Made by a program: the position numbers and the translations under genes. Positions 22,978-31,108 of a DNA stretch of 45,130 nucleotides are shown in pieces; within the stretch, counting starts at the first letter, position 1; each line of letters opens with the position of its first letter. The DNA lies in contig NZ_JRKO01000048.1 in assembly GCF_000763885.1 (NCBI RefSeq), positions 1 through 45,130 on the forward strand. The letters are read 5' to 3'. A model generated the notes under the pieces. It made no database searches and was not told the origin of the DNA. It saw only the letters and a list, made by a program, of their open reading frames with translations. The stretch is from Paracoccus versutus (GTDB lineage Bacteria > Pseudomonadota > Alphaproteobacteria > Rhodobacterales > Rhodobacteraceae).

Positions 22978-25251
22978 ATGAAATCAAGATGTTCCACTCT
23001 CACGGCGCGCAGGATTGCAGACTATTGCGACCTGAGGCTTGCCCCGCTACTCGCCCCCGAAGAGGTGCGTTCCTTGCGAGAATGTCTCGCGGACCTGCTT
23101 GAGCGAAACGAATATCCGCCCTATCGGGACGGAGGACTGGATCTCCATGCACTGGCGGGGCAACTGGGGATGGATCCCTCGCGTCTGGCGCACGTCCGCG
23201 ACAGTCTACAGCCCATCTTCGATGCTGTCGCCAGAGCGGTTGCAGAGTATCGGCTGCGCCCTGAGCCGAAACCCAGGCCGAAACGAGTGTCGGCAGCGGG
23301 ACCTGCAGATGTCGCCAGAAAGGTGGCAGCTTCCCCTTCGCGATCGTCCCTTGCGCGAAAGGGCAAACGACCCGGACGACAGCCGAAGCCCGTCGTCGAG
23401 TTTCCGGAGCCGCTGGAAACCACATGGGAAGAGCCGGACAGCTTCGGCGAGGCTCTGCGTTTGCATGCCGCACGTCATGGCGAAACCGTCTATCATCTCT
23501 ACAATGCCGTGGTGAGGCCTGAAGATGGTGTGCATCGCAGCACCTTGATCACATGGGGCAGGGGCGTGAAAGCGCCACGGTCCGCCATTAGCCTCGAGAT
23601 CCTTCAGCGGATCGAACGGCGTTACCGGTTGCCGGCAGGCTACTTCGCCGGCAAGGTGGGTGGCACCCATCGGGCCCCGGGTGACTTCGAGCTGAGCGAA
23701 ATAGCCCCCGCCGAGCGGCGTCGGCTTGCCTGGCATCTGCCGGATGACTTTAACCGGCGGCCGCGCCGCGAGCAGGCTGAGATTGTCGACTGGGTTCGGA
23801 ATGTCGTCATCAGCGGTTCGACCGATTACCGGCGGTATCAGACGGCAATGATGCGCCAGCGTTATGCTGTTCGCTTTACCTGCGCTTCCGGGCCGCGCCG
23901 CAAGTCCTCGATTGCCACGGCGGAAGGTGAGTCCGGCATCATCAACGCGCCCAAGCGGCTGAACGATGAGATGGCGGAAATCCTGCGCTTCAAGACCTCG
24001 ACCTTTGCCGCTTTCGGTTTGCAGCGGAACGGGGTCTGGGGTGAGGAGACCGCCTCGCAGAAGGTCGAGCACTTCGGTCTCTGGTTCGGTGCTTTTGCCG
24101 CTCCGCCGGAAAGCGAGGTCCAGGGCTTCGGCGTGGACCCCAGGCTCCTGACTTTCGCGATGATGATCTTCCCGCAGGTCTGGGACTGGTACCTGCAATG
24201 GCGCGAGCGGCGCAGGGGGTTCTACACCAAGTGGGAGATCGACTTGCTGTCGATCGCCGCGGCGTTCTGCCGGGAGGAGACCGGGTGGCTGCGCCAGACG
24301 CCACGCATGGCAGCCAACCTGCTAGAGATCGAGGGGCTGATCTCGGAACAGGACATCACCGAAACGCGTGCCGACTGGGGCGGGGCTTGCGACCGGATGT
24401 ACAAGCACGCCCGGCGCCGCATCAAGGAGATCGACCGGGTGGCGCGCATCCATCGCGATCCGTTCGAGCCGATCCTGCCGGTGCTGGAAGCGCCGAGTCC
24501 GGTCGGCGAGTATCGCAAGATCACCGAGGAGATCCTGCGCCGGATGCCGGATGAGAGACATCATCCGCGGTCGACCGCAGAAGCTGTCCGCGCCTTCCTG
24601 CTGCTGCGCATCGGCCTTCATACTGGTTTGCGCCAGAAGAACCTGCGCGAGCTTCTGCTCTGTAGACGGGGCGATTTGCCGACGGCCGAGCGTCGGCTTG
24701 AGGACATGAAGCGTGGCGAATTGCGCTGGAGCACACGCGATCAGGGCTGGGAGATCCTGATCCCTTCGGTGGCGTTCAAGAATGCCAATTCCTCGTTCTT
24801 CGGTGCCAAGCCGTTCCGGCTGATCCTGCCCGATCTCGGCAGGCTCTACGAGACGATCGAGGCCTGGATCGACCGGCATCGGGCGCGCCTGATCGGGTCG
24901 GCCGCCGACCCCGGCACCTTCTTCGTCAAGACGGCGAAGATGACCAGCACCAATGCCGCCTATTGCCAGAACACCTTCTACGAGGCTTGGCGCACGGCGA
25001 TCCAGCGCTACGGCATCTACAATCCCTGGACCGGGAAGGGGGCAATCAAGGGACTGCTGCCCCACGGCCCGCACAATGTCCGTGACGTATTGGCGACGCA
25101 TATCCTGAAGCAGACTGGCTCCTACGAACAGGCGAGCTACGCCATCCAGGACACCGCGGAGATGGTTGCGCAGCACTACGGGCGGTTCCTGCCGCAGGAC
25201 AAGGCAGAGATAGCGGCAAGGATCCTCAACCAAGTCTGGGAAGCAGCGTAG
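22978..25251 (+). CDS. Large tyrosine recombinase/integrase
   Basis: 757 residues from ATG 22978, which follows GGAAG at 22965-22969; the open frame reaches back into the repeat but without family character. The C-terminal catalytic domain has Arg552 in HTGLRQKNLRELL, His699 and Arg702 in HGPHNVRD, and nucleophile Tyr734 in QHYGRF. The usual LGH histidine is replaced by IQD (Asp725). Residues about 155-222 look like an XRE-type HTH (FGEALRLHAARHG, LITWGRGVKAPR). The N-terminal 70 residues and a basic linker are unassigned. Phage integrases have 350-450 residues, so this is an unusually long type. It lies about 185 bases from the left repeat, the normal place for the integrase of an integrated element. 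Confidence 0.8.
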   Translation: MKSRCSTLTARRIADYCDLRLAPLLAPEEVRSLRECLADLLERNEYPPYRDGGLDLHALAGQLGMDPSRLAHVRDSLQPIFDAVARAVAEYRLRPEPKPRPKRVSAAGPADVARKVAASPSRSSLARKGKRPGRQPKPVVEFPEPLETTWEEPDSFGEALRLHAARHGETVYHLYNAVVRPEDGVHRSTLITWGRGVKAPRSAISLEILQRIERRYRLPAGYFAGKVGGTHRAPGDFELSEIAPAERRRLAWHLPDDFNRRPRREQAEIVDWVRNVVISGSTDYRRYQTAMMRQRYAVRFTCASGPRRKSSIATAEGESGIINAPKRLNDEMAEILRFKTSTFAAFGLQRNGVWGEETASQKVEHFGLWFGAFAAPPESEVQGFGVDPRLLTFAMMIFPQVWDWYLQWRERRRGFYTKWEIDLLSIAAAFCREETGWLRQTPRMAANLLEIEGLISEQDITETRADWGGACDRMYKHARRRIKEIDRVARIHRDPFEPILPVLEAPSPVGEYRKITEEILRRMPDERHHPRSTAEAVRAFLLLRIGLHTGLRQKNLRELLLCRRGDLPTAERRLEDMKRGELRWSTRDQGWEILIPSVAFKNANSSFFGAKPFRLILPDLGRLYETIEAWIDRHRARLIGSAADPGTFFVKTAKMTSTNAAYCQNTFYEAWRTAIQRYGIYNPWTGKGAIKGLLPHGPHNVRDVLATHILKQTGSYEQASYAIQDTAEMVAQHYGRFLPQDKAEIAARILNQVWEAA

Positions 25252-25450
25252 AGCAGAGTTCTGGGCCGAGGCCTGCGCCTCGGTCCAGACAGAAGGGCGG
25301 GAAGCGGTCAGCCGCGGCACAGCATGGCGAACACAGAAAACTTGCGAGGCCGGTCATCCAGGCGGCGCGCAGCGGGAAACTCAGCCTCGCGAGCTAGACT
25401 GGGAAGGAATACTGACATAGTTCGGCAGGCGGGGTGCGAATTGGTGAACC

Positions 25451-25891
25451 CTATGTATCTGCCTCGTCTGAATAATCTTCATCTTCATCCTCGGAGTATT
25501 CCTCTGCTTCGGCTTGCAGGTGTTCTTCTGTCACCCAGTAGGCGGAACTCCCATATACATCGGACCTACGATGCCTGGAAGCAAATGATGACAGAGCGGT
25601 TTTGAACTGCACCATCACTAGCAGTGCATCGCTAACTTGCGGCAGAGACTTGTCGTCCAATTCTTCCAGGTACTTTCCTTGAGGCTGATCCTTCAAGAAG
25701 GCTAAAAGGTCCGCAAGGACACGATTGATAATCTTTACCTTGCCCGGACTCATGGTTGCCTCGGGCTTCTTCTTTGATAGCTCTCGTATCTCTGCTAGGA
25801 GACCCGAGAATATGGGTTCGCTAGCCTTGTAGGCCTGAACTACTGCCTCAGTCGTGACAAATTCCGGGCGATCATCGTATTCGTCCTGCAT
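25451..25891 (-). CDS. Unknown acidic protein, paralogue of its upstream neighbour
   Basis: 146 residues of no family I recognise. It has a helical core (KIINRVLADLLAFL, LPQVSDALLVMVQFKTALSSF) and a very acidic tail (EEYSEDEDEDYSDEADT). The core aligns with the protein encoded just upstream: KIINRVL with KLINKVL, KYLEEL with KYRPFSDF, LPQVSDALLVMVQ with LPSTSDVAMVIGQ, and an aromatic motif near the end. The ATG shares one base with the upstream stop (TAATG). GC content is clearly below that of the flanking catabolic genes, which points to transfer. The acidic tail could mimic DNA or bind a basic partner; that is speculation. Confidence 0.7.
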   Translation of the reverse strand: MQDEYDDRPEFVTTEAVVQAYKASEPIFSGLLAEIRELSKKKPEATMSPGKVKIINRVLADLLAFLKDQPQGKYLEELDDKSLPQVSDALLVMVQFKTALSSFASRHRRSDVYGSSAYWVTEEHLQAEAEEYSEDEDEDYSDEADT

Positions 25892-26274
25892 TACTTGCGT
25901 CCAATCTTGGAAGGAGGGGCGGAGCGTATGTCGCTTTGCTTGCCATCAACCCGATAATACCACCACCCAGAATTAACTACTACATTGTCCGACCGGAACC
26001 TCTCGGCCTCTTCGATATATTGACCGATGACCATCGCAACGTCACTGGTCGAAGGCAGATCGTCACTATCGAAAGCCTCAAAATCTGAAAAAGGGCGATA
26101 CTTGTCGCCTGATATCTGATTCCCAAGTTCAAGAACCTTATTGATCAATTTCAAATTGAAGGCGTTCACAGCATCGCTCGGTGACTTCTTTGCCAATGCT
26201 GTCACCTCAGCGTGCAAGCTGTTTAGCTGCCCAGTTAGCTTCTCAAGGTTCTCGACGTCCTCTTTAGTCTTCAT
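25891..26274 (-). CDS. Unknown protein, first of a tandem paralogous pair
   Basis: 127 residues, no family recognised. N-terminal helix with heptad-like spacing (VENLEKLTGQLNSLHAEVTAL), then FNLKLINKVLELGNQI, a loop with FSDFEAFDSDDLPSTSDV, a helix VAMVIGQYIEEAERF and the aromatic end SGWWYYRVDG. It resembles the next gene in order and spacing, so the pair arose by duplication and was kept coupled (TAATG). A GAGGAT sequence at about 26280-26285 is its likely ribosome binding site. It sits inside the 6.3-kb repeat-flanked segment between the integrase and the AbiE genes, facing the integrase. Cargo defence or regulation is plausible but unproven. Confidence 0.7.
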   Translation of the reverse strand: MKTKEDVENLEKLTGQLNSLHAEVTALAKKSPSDAVNAFNLKLINKVLELGNQISGDKYRPFSDFEAFDSDDLPSTSDVAMVIGQYIEEAERFRSDNVVVNSGWWYYRVDGKQSDIRSAPPSKIGRK

Positions 26275-26778
26275 GCCATCCTCCTATGGGCATTCCCGTC
26301 TGAACTCGACATACTTCTTCACGACGACCTCAAGGCGCCAATGCCGCGGAGCGGCTTCGTCCAAGGGCCGGGTTTCAACCAAGCATAACGCCACCGATCC
26401 GTGCTATTAAGGAAATCAGCCCAGCAAGGCCTTATCTACTTGGTCACCGAGCCGCACCGCCTCCCGGGATTGATGCGGCAGCGTCTGGTTGTAGACCCGC
26501 GATAGGGTCATCTCGCGGATGTCGGCGCTGTTTTTGCTTCTTCAATCCAGAAGACACTGCATTTCGGCACTTGGATCAGCAGTGTCGCCGCCGCCAAGAA
26601 ATGTCCATGCTACCAGCCTGCCGATCAGCCAAATTGCTTCGACGTTACCCGGCCGAACATCTGCGCAATCTGGGAGTTGGCCGGAGCCACGTTTTTGGGC
26701 AGCGCCCAGAGTGGTCGTTGGCTTCGCGGTGCTTATATGCTCTCAAGCGAACTGTCGCGGCATGGGATACGAAACGGC
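26275..26778. other. Decayed intergenic region of the mobile segment
   Basis: No intact gene. On the minus strand from about 26535 to 26424 a short tail reads SADIREMTLSRVYNQTLPHQ and ends in KALLG and stop, possibly the C-terminus of a lost gene; upstream of it in frame is a TGA. The plus-strand frame at 26519-26929 has no coding character. The composition is mixed, consistent with old breakpoints. Confidence 0.4.
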
Positions 26779-26991
26779 ATGCAGTGGATACTTCAGCAGT
26801 TCGAGGACACGCAGAAGCTGGCCGATGCACTTGATCGGCTTGGCATCTCTTACTCGTGGCACAAGGTCGTTCCATTCATCGGCACGCTCGAGCCCGAGCC
26901 GGAGGTGCGCGATCCGCAAGCCGTTGTGATGTTCGGCTCTTACATGCGGTCAGCGGAGTGGCAAGATTATCTGTGGCATATGTCGATCTGA
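26779..26991 (+). pseudogene. ATP-grasp (DUF4343-like) protein, N-terminal fragment
   Basis: From ATG 26779 the frame reads MQWILQQFEDTQKLADALDR, then SYSWHKVVPFIGTLEPEPEV and AVVMFGSY. This is the start of the R2K-type ATP-grasp family as I remember it (a pattern like KW-LQ-FEDT---A-AL and MFGSY). After MFGSY the match ends and a stop comes 13 codons later (26989-26991). About 55 of more than 200 residues remain, so the gene is broken near 26945. Such ATP-grasp proteins occur in phage and conflict loci. Confidence 0.6.
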
Positions 26992-27174
26992 TCGACGTGG
27001 CGGGAAGACCTGTCGATCTTTTCGACTCGCACCGTTATGTTCTGGTCTGCAGGGGTGTCGTACGCCGGAGCATTCCTTGAGGAACCCTTGGTTGGAGGGT
27101 CTAGAACACTGTAGTTAGATGTTTCTTAAAGAGACCCGTGGCGTCTGCTTTGAAAATATGCCATCATAAGCGTC

Positions 27175-27996
27175 ATGGCGGCCGAACGAGCGCAAAACCT
27201 GAAGAAAGTCCTTGATGCAGTGCCCACAGGGTATCTGGTCGATGCCGCGTGGCTCACCGCGCATGGTGTCGCCTACGAGACCTTTCGCGACTACGTCAAG
27301 CGCGGCTGGCTCGAGCGTCTGACCCGAGGCGTTTTCCGTCGTCCGTTTCCGGGCACTTCTGCTTCGGATACGATCGACTGGAAGATCTGCCTGCTCTCAG
27401 TCCAGCACATCATGGGTCACGATGTCCATGTCGGTGGCATGACGGCGCTCGCCCAGCAGGGTTACGGCCACTACCTGCGGCTGGGCGGTAACGCCCCGGT
27501 ATGGATCTATGGTGAAGTCATACCGAACTGGCTTTCGAAGCTGCCGCTGAACGCGCCGATCGAGACGCGCAGCAGGTCCCTCTTTGACGATCCGAAGCTG
27601 GGCCTTCCCGATGATACCACGGATGCCGGGCAAACCCTTCCCTGGGACTGGCAACTCAGGATGTCGTCTCCCGAACGGGCAATCCTCGAAGCTATCGATG
27701 AACTGCCCGACCATGAAAGCTTTCACAACCTCGACATGGTATTCGAGAGCCTGACGACGCTGCGCCCGAAAATGCTGTCGGCGCTGCTGTACAGTTGCAG
27801 GAAGATCAAGGTGAAGCGGCTGTTCTTCGTCTTCGCTGATCGCCACAGCCACCCATGGCGCAAGCGCCTCGATCCCGAGGAGTTCAACCTCGGCAGCGGC
27901 GACCGCGCCTTGGTAAAGGGCGGCAGGATACACCCACGGTACCGTATCGTGGTGCCGGAGGAATTCGCAAAGACCGAGGCTGACGATGGCGCGTGA
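27175..27996 (+). CDS. AbiEi-type antitoxin of a type IV toxin-antitoxin pair
   Basis: 273 residues. N-terminal winged HTH at about 8-60 (KKVLDAVPTGYLVDAAWLTAHGV, YVKRGWLERLTRGVFRRP) and a C-terminal AbiEi domain of about 180 residues with SSPERAILEAIDELPDHESF and an HPWRKRLDPEEFNLGSGDR end. AbiEi-type proteins repress their own operon and counteract the toxin. The gene overlaps the toxin gene by 11 bases. The pair is the only recognisable cargo system in the 6.3-kb segment and would stabilise it or give phage resistance by abortive infection. Confidence 0.87.
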   Translation: MAAERAQNLKKVLDAVPTGYLVDAAWLTAHGVAYETFRDYVKRGWLERLTRGVFRRPFPGTSASDTIDWKICLLSVQHIMGHDVHVGGMTALAQQGYGHYLRLGGNAPVWIYGEVIPNWLSKLPLNAPIETRSRSLFDDPKLGLPDDTTDAGQTLPWDWQLRMSSPERAILEAIDELPDHESFHNLDMVFESLTTLRPKMLSALLYSCRKIKVKRLFFVFADRHSHPWRKRLDPEEFNLGSGDRALVKGGRIHPRYRIVVPEEFAKTEADDGA

Positions 27997-28903
27997 GGAC
28001 TATGAAGCTCAGGTCGCGCTGCTTGTGCGCCTGCTCCCGCATGTCGCGAAGGAAAAGGCATTCGCGCTCAAGGGCGGCACGGCGATCAATCTGTTCTACC
28101 GCGATCTGCCTCGCCTGTCGGTCGATATCGATCTGACCTATCTGCCGATCAAGGATCGCCGTGAAAGCCTCGCTGAGATCAACGAGGCAATGGATCGCAT
28201 CGCCGCCGCCGTCGAAGGCAGCATAGCCCGCGCGAAGACGCAACGCATCCAAGGCGGGGGAGGCGGCGCCACCCGTGTTCTCGTTCGACTGGGTGGTGCC
28301 GAGATCAAGATCGAGACCTCGCCGGTCATGCGTGGCGCCGTCCACGATCCCGAGATGCGCCCGGTGTCAGATGCGGTTGAGGACGAATTCGGCTATGCAG
28401 AGATGCAGGTGGTTTCCTTCGAGGATCTGTTCGGAGGCAAATTGCATGCCGCAGTGGACCGCCAGCATCCGCGTGACCTCTATGACATCAAGCTGCTGTA
28501 CGAGAATGAAGGTCTGACAGAGGATCTGTTCCGGACCTTCCTGATCTATATCGCCTGCTCATCGCGTCCCGCGCATGAACTTCTGAACCCGAACTTTATC
28601 GACCTCGACCAGCCTTATACGAAGGAGTTTGAAGGCATGACGAAGACTCGTGTCAGTCTTGACGACCTGCTCGAAACCCGCAAACGGCTGGTCGCGGGCA
28701 TCCGGTCTCGCCTTGATGAAAAGGCCAGGACGTTTCTCCTGAGCCTGCATGATGGCATTCCCGACTTCGATGCCATCGAACGGCCGCGGGCGGCTGACCT
28801 GCCTGCGGTTCGTTGGAAGCTGATCAATCTGGAGAAGCTGAAGAACGACAACCCGGCCAAGCATGCGGAGCAACGTTCTGTACTGGAAGGGCTGTTCAGC
28901 TAG
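27986..28903 (+). CDS. AbiEii/AbiGii-family nucleotidyltransferase toxin
   Basis: 305 residues of the AbiEii family. The nucleotidyltransferase core shows KGGTAINLF at 29-37 and the catalytic DID pair Asp47/Asp49 in LSVDIDLTYLP, plus HPRDLYDIKLLY further on. Family enzymes transfer nucleotides, with tRNA modification shown for relatives. The C-terminal half (from about 190) is helical. Full length, no damage seen. It is translated from within the antitoxin's 3' end. Downstream, the right repeat and a plus-strand terminator at 29125 would end this transcript. Confidence 0.88.
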   Translation: MAREDYEAQVALLVRLLPHVAKEKAFALKGGTAINLFYRDLPRLSVDIDLTYLPIKDRRESLAEINEAMDRIAAAVEGSIARAKTQRIQGGGGGATRVLVRLGGAEIKIETSPVMRGAVHDPEMRPVSDAVEDEFGYAEMQVVSFEDLFGGKLHAAVDRQHPRDLYDIKLLYENEGLTEDLFRTFLIYIACSSRPAHELLNPNFIDLDQPYTKEFEGMTKTRVSLDDLLETRKRLVAGIRSRLDEKARTFLLSLHDGIPDFDAIERPRAADLPAVRWKLINLEKLKNDNPAKHAEQRSVLEGLFS

Positions 28904-29037
28904 CCGCAGTTGTGGTTGTCTTTCCGTTTCGGTGACGTCCACGTCCGGCCGCGATTCTCCTTTCCGGCCTCCAGCGATAAATACGAGGCATAAGCGCGTC
29001 GACAACGGTGTTTTTCAAATGACCGCAATCAGTTATA

Positions 29038-30723
29038 TTAAGCGGCGAGCTTGGGGATATGGCGTTCGACCAATCGCAAGTATCGTTGGTTGCGCGCCCC
29101 CGCAACCATCTTTACTTGCGATCCGCCCGCCCCCTCGGCGGGCTTTTTCGTTTGTGCGGAAATCATAAGGATTCCGGCCAGATCGCCCTGGACGTCGATC
29201 TCGATCCGGTCCTCTCCCGGCGTCAGTACGATCCGGTCGATCAGCGAGCGGATGATCTCCGCCGCCTCGATGCGTTGCGCCTCGTCGTCGCCCTGCAGCG
29301 TCTCGTAGAGCTGCTGCACCCTTGCCCGGTATTGCAGCGCCATGTTCGGATGCAACAGGGGCGGAGGCTCGTCGGCATTGGCGAGGAGGTCCTGCAGCTC
29401 CACTTTGCGGGCGCGCAGCTTGTCGCCGCGCTCCTTCACCACCTCGATCGAGATCGCGTCCCGCATGTAGAGATCCATCAGCTTCTCCTCCTCGCGGGCG
29501 ATCCGCTTCAGTTCCGCCTCGACCTTGTCGATGCCGGCGCTGCTCTCCATGCGCAGCCGGTTGGTCTCCCTCGTATAGGCGTCGCAGAACTCGGCGAAGA
29601 GGTCGGGATCGACCAGGCGGGTGCGCAAGGCGTTCAGCACCCGCGATTCCAGCGCGTCGCGGCGGATGTTCATCCGGTTGTCGCAGGTGCCCTTGTTGCG
29701 CGCCGTTGAGCAGCCGATCAGATCCTTCGAGATCGCCGAATAGCCGCCGCCGCAGCAGGCGCACTTCGTCAGTCCCGAAAACAGATACTTCGGCCGCCGG
29801 CGGTGGTTCACCTTGCGCACGTCGGCGATGCCGCGCGCGTCCCGTGCGACGGTATTGTCCTTCTGCCGCGCCTTCACCGCGTTCCACAGCGTGTCGTCGA
29901 GGATGCGCAGTTCCGACACCTCCTGGATCACCCAGTCTTCTTCCGGGTTGAGCCGGGCCTGGCGCTTGCCGGTATCGGGATCCTTGACGAAGCGCTGCCG
30001 GTTCCAGACGATCCTGCCGACATACATCTCGTTGTTGAGGATGCCGTTGCCGCGCCGCGGGTTGCCGTTGATGGTGCTGAAGCCCCAGTCGCCGCCCGAG
30101 GGGGCGGGGATGCCGTCCCTGTTCAGGGCGACGGCGATGGCCTTGGCCGATTTGCCGGCCGCGTAGTCGCGGAAGATCCGGCGCACGACCTCGGCCTGCG
30201 CCGCGTTGATCGTGCGGTTGCCGCGGATCGGCTCGCCATTGCCGTCGAACTTCTTGACGACGTCGTAGCCGTAGGAATTGCCGCCGCCGGACTTGCCGGC
30301 CTCGACGCGCCCGCGCTGGCCGCGCCGGGTCTTGTCGGCCAGGTCCTTCAGGAACAGGGCGTTCATCGTGCCCTTCAGCCCGACATGCAATTCGCTGATC
30401 TCGCCCTCGGACAGGGTGAACATTACTACGTCGGCATAGCGCATGCGCTTGTAGATGCCGGCAATGTCCTCCTGGTCGCGGCTGATGCGATCCAGCGCCT
30501 CGGCCAGCACAAGGTCGAAGCGGCCGCGCGTCGAATCCATGACCAGCGCCTGGATGCCGGGCCGCTGGATCATGCTGGCGCCGGAGATGGAATGGTCGGA
30601 ATATTCCTCGACCACGGTCCAGCCTTCCTTCTCGGCGCGCAGCCGGCACATGCGGAACTGGTCGGCGATCGAGGCATCGCGCTGTTGGTCGGAGGAATAG
30701 CGGGCGTAGACGGCGACCTTCAT
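29038..30723 (-). CDS. Large serine recombinase
   Basis: 561 residues. Resolvase domain at 3-150 with nucleophile Ser10 in YARYSSDQQ, then DHSISGASMIQRPG and EALDRISRDQEDIAG; recombinase DNA-binding domain at about 165-270 (AGKSAKAIAVALNRDGIPAP, NPRRGNGILNNEMYVGR); zinc ribbon at about 325-365 (CACCGGGYSAI, GCSTARNKGTC); coiled coil at about 400-450; AT the end a basic tail. Full length and intact. Such enzymes integrate and excise mobile elements by four-strand cleavage. The last 30 residues (after AQTKKPAEGAGG) contain the right direct repeat and a terminator on the other strand. Preceded by a 60-residue gene at 20 bases. Confidence 0.9.
   Translation of the reverse strand: MKVAVYARYSSDQQRDASIADQFRMCRLRAEKEGWTVVEEYSDHSISGASMIQRPGIQALVMDSTRGRFDLVLAEALDRISRDQEDIAGIYKRMRYADVVMFTLSEGEISELHVGLKGTMNALFLKDLADKTRRGQRGRVEAGKSGGGNSYGYDVVKKFDGNGEPIRGNRTINAAQAEVVRRIFRDYAAGKSAKAIAVALNRDGIPAPSGGDWGFSTINGNPRRGNGILNNEMYVGRIVWNRQRFVKDPDTGKRQARLNPEEDWVIQEVSELRILDDTLWNAVKARQKDNTVARDARGIADVRKVNHRRRPKYLFSGLTKCACCGGGYSAISKDLIGCSTARNKGTCDNRMNIRRDALESRVLNALRTRLVDPDLFAEFCDAYTRETNRLRMESSAGIDKVEAELKRIAREEEKLMDLYMRDAISIEVVKERGDKLRARKVELQDLLANADEPPPLLHPNMALQYRARVQQLYETLQGDDEAQRIEAAEIIRSLIDRIVLTPGEDRIEIDVQGDLAGILMISAQTKKPAEGAGGSQVKMVAGARNQRYLRLVERHIPKLAA
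29039..29096. repeat. Direct repeat, right copy (attR-like), inside the serine recombinase 3' end
   Basis: Matches 22736-22793 at a constant offset of 6303 bases; 29063-29096 is identical over 34 bases. It starts with the recombinase stop codon (TAA on the minus strand at 29040-29038) and covers its last 19 or so codons. GGTTGCG (29088-29094) can pair with CGCAACC (29101-29107); the second arm is absent in the left copy. The match ends inside this hairpin, so the hairpin belongs to the right-hand parent. Confidence 0.75.
29125..29148 (+). terminator. Intrinsic terminator on the plus strand
   Basis: GCCCGCC (29125-29131), loop CCCTC, GGCGGGC (29137-29143), then TTTTT. A seven-pair GC stem plus T-run is a textbook Rho-independent terminator. 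It would stop transcription coming from the AbiE operon. It lies within the annotated coding region of the serine recombinase on the other strand, which is odd and is discussed in the findings. Confidence 0.7.
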
Positions 30724-30742
30724 GGCGGCACTCCCTGTCGGA

Positions 30743-30925
30743 TCAGGAGGCGCCGGGTTCCCTGGTCTTTTTCTGCGCCTCGAAATTGTCTCTGGCGGCC
30801 TGCCTGCCCAGCAGGCGCACCAGCCCGACGAGGCGCGGGTCGGGACTGCCGCGGGGCGTGAAGCCGAGTTCCGGCTCGCCGAGCAGCAGGGCGTCGAGCA
30901 GCGCCTCGCGTTCGCTCCGCGTCAT
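30743..30925 (-). CDS. Small hypothetical protein upstream of the serine recombinase
   Basis: 60 residues from ATG 30925: TRSEREALLDALLLGEPELGFTPRGSPD then LVGLVRLLGRQAARDN. Highly charged and probably helical, with no signal peptide or membrane segment. It is followed after 19 bases by the recombinase start, so the two share a transcript. Small proteins of this kind next to serine recombinases may act as directionality or DNA-contact factors, but no family evidence is visible here. An ATG at 30994 would lengthen it by 23 less coding-like residues. Confidence 0.55.
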   Translation of the reverse strand: MTRSEREALLDALLLGEPELGFTPRGSPDPRLVGLVRLLGRQAARDNFEAQKKTREPGAS

Positions 30926-31108
30926 CGTGGCCTGGGTTCGGAAAGCTGGCAAGATCATAATCGCCAGCATCGGCGCCGAAATCCGCATAAGCAATGGAAA
31001 TCGCTGTGGAATAATCGGCGGTGAATGGCATGGGCCGGGGTGCGACAGGGCAGGGTGGCGTAGAGCGGCGCGTTCCGGCGTCGTGCAATGACTTGCCTGA
31101 ATCCGGGA

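Noticed and set aside
26519..26929. 136-codon plus-strand frame
   Set aside because: Overlaps the ATP-grasp fragment in another frame; Ser/Arg-rich translation typical of a shadow.
28896..29105. Minus-strand frame shared in part (GRATNDTCDWSN) with the frame near 22740
   Set aside because: The shared peptide only reflects the direct repeat read in a noncoding frame; the real coding frame there is the serine recombinase end.
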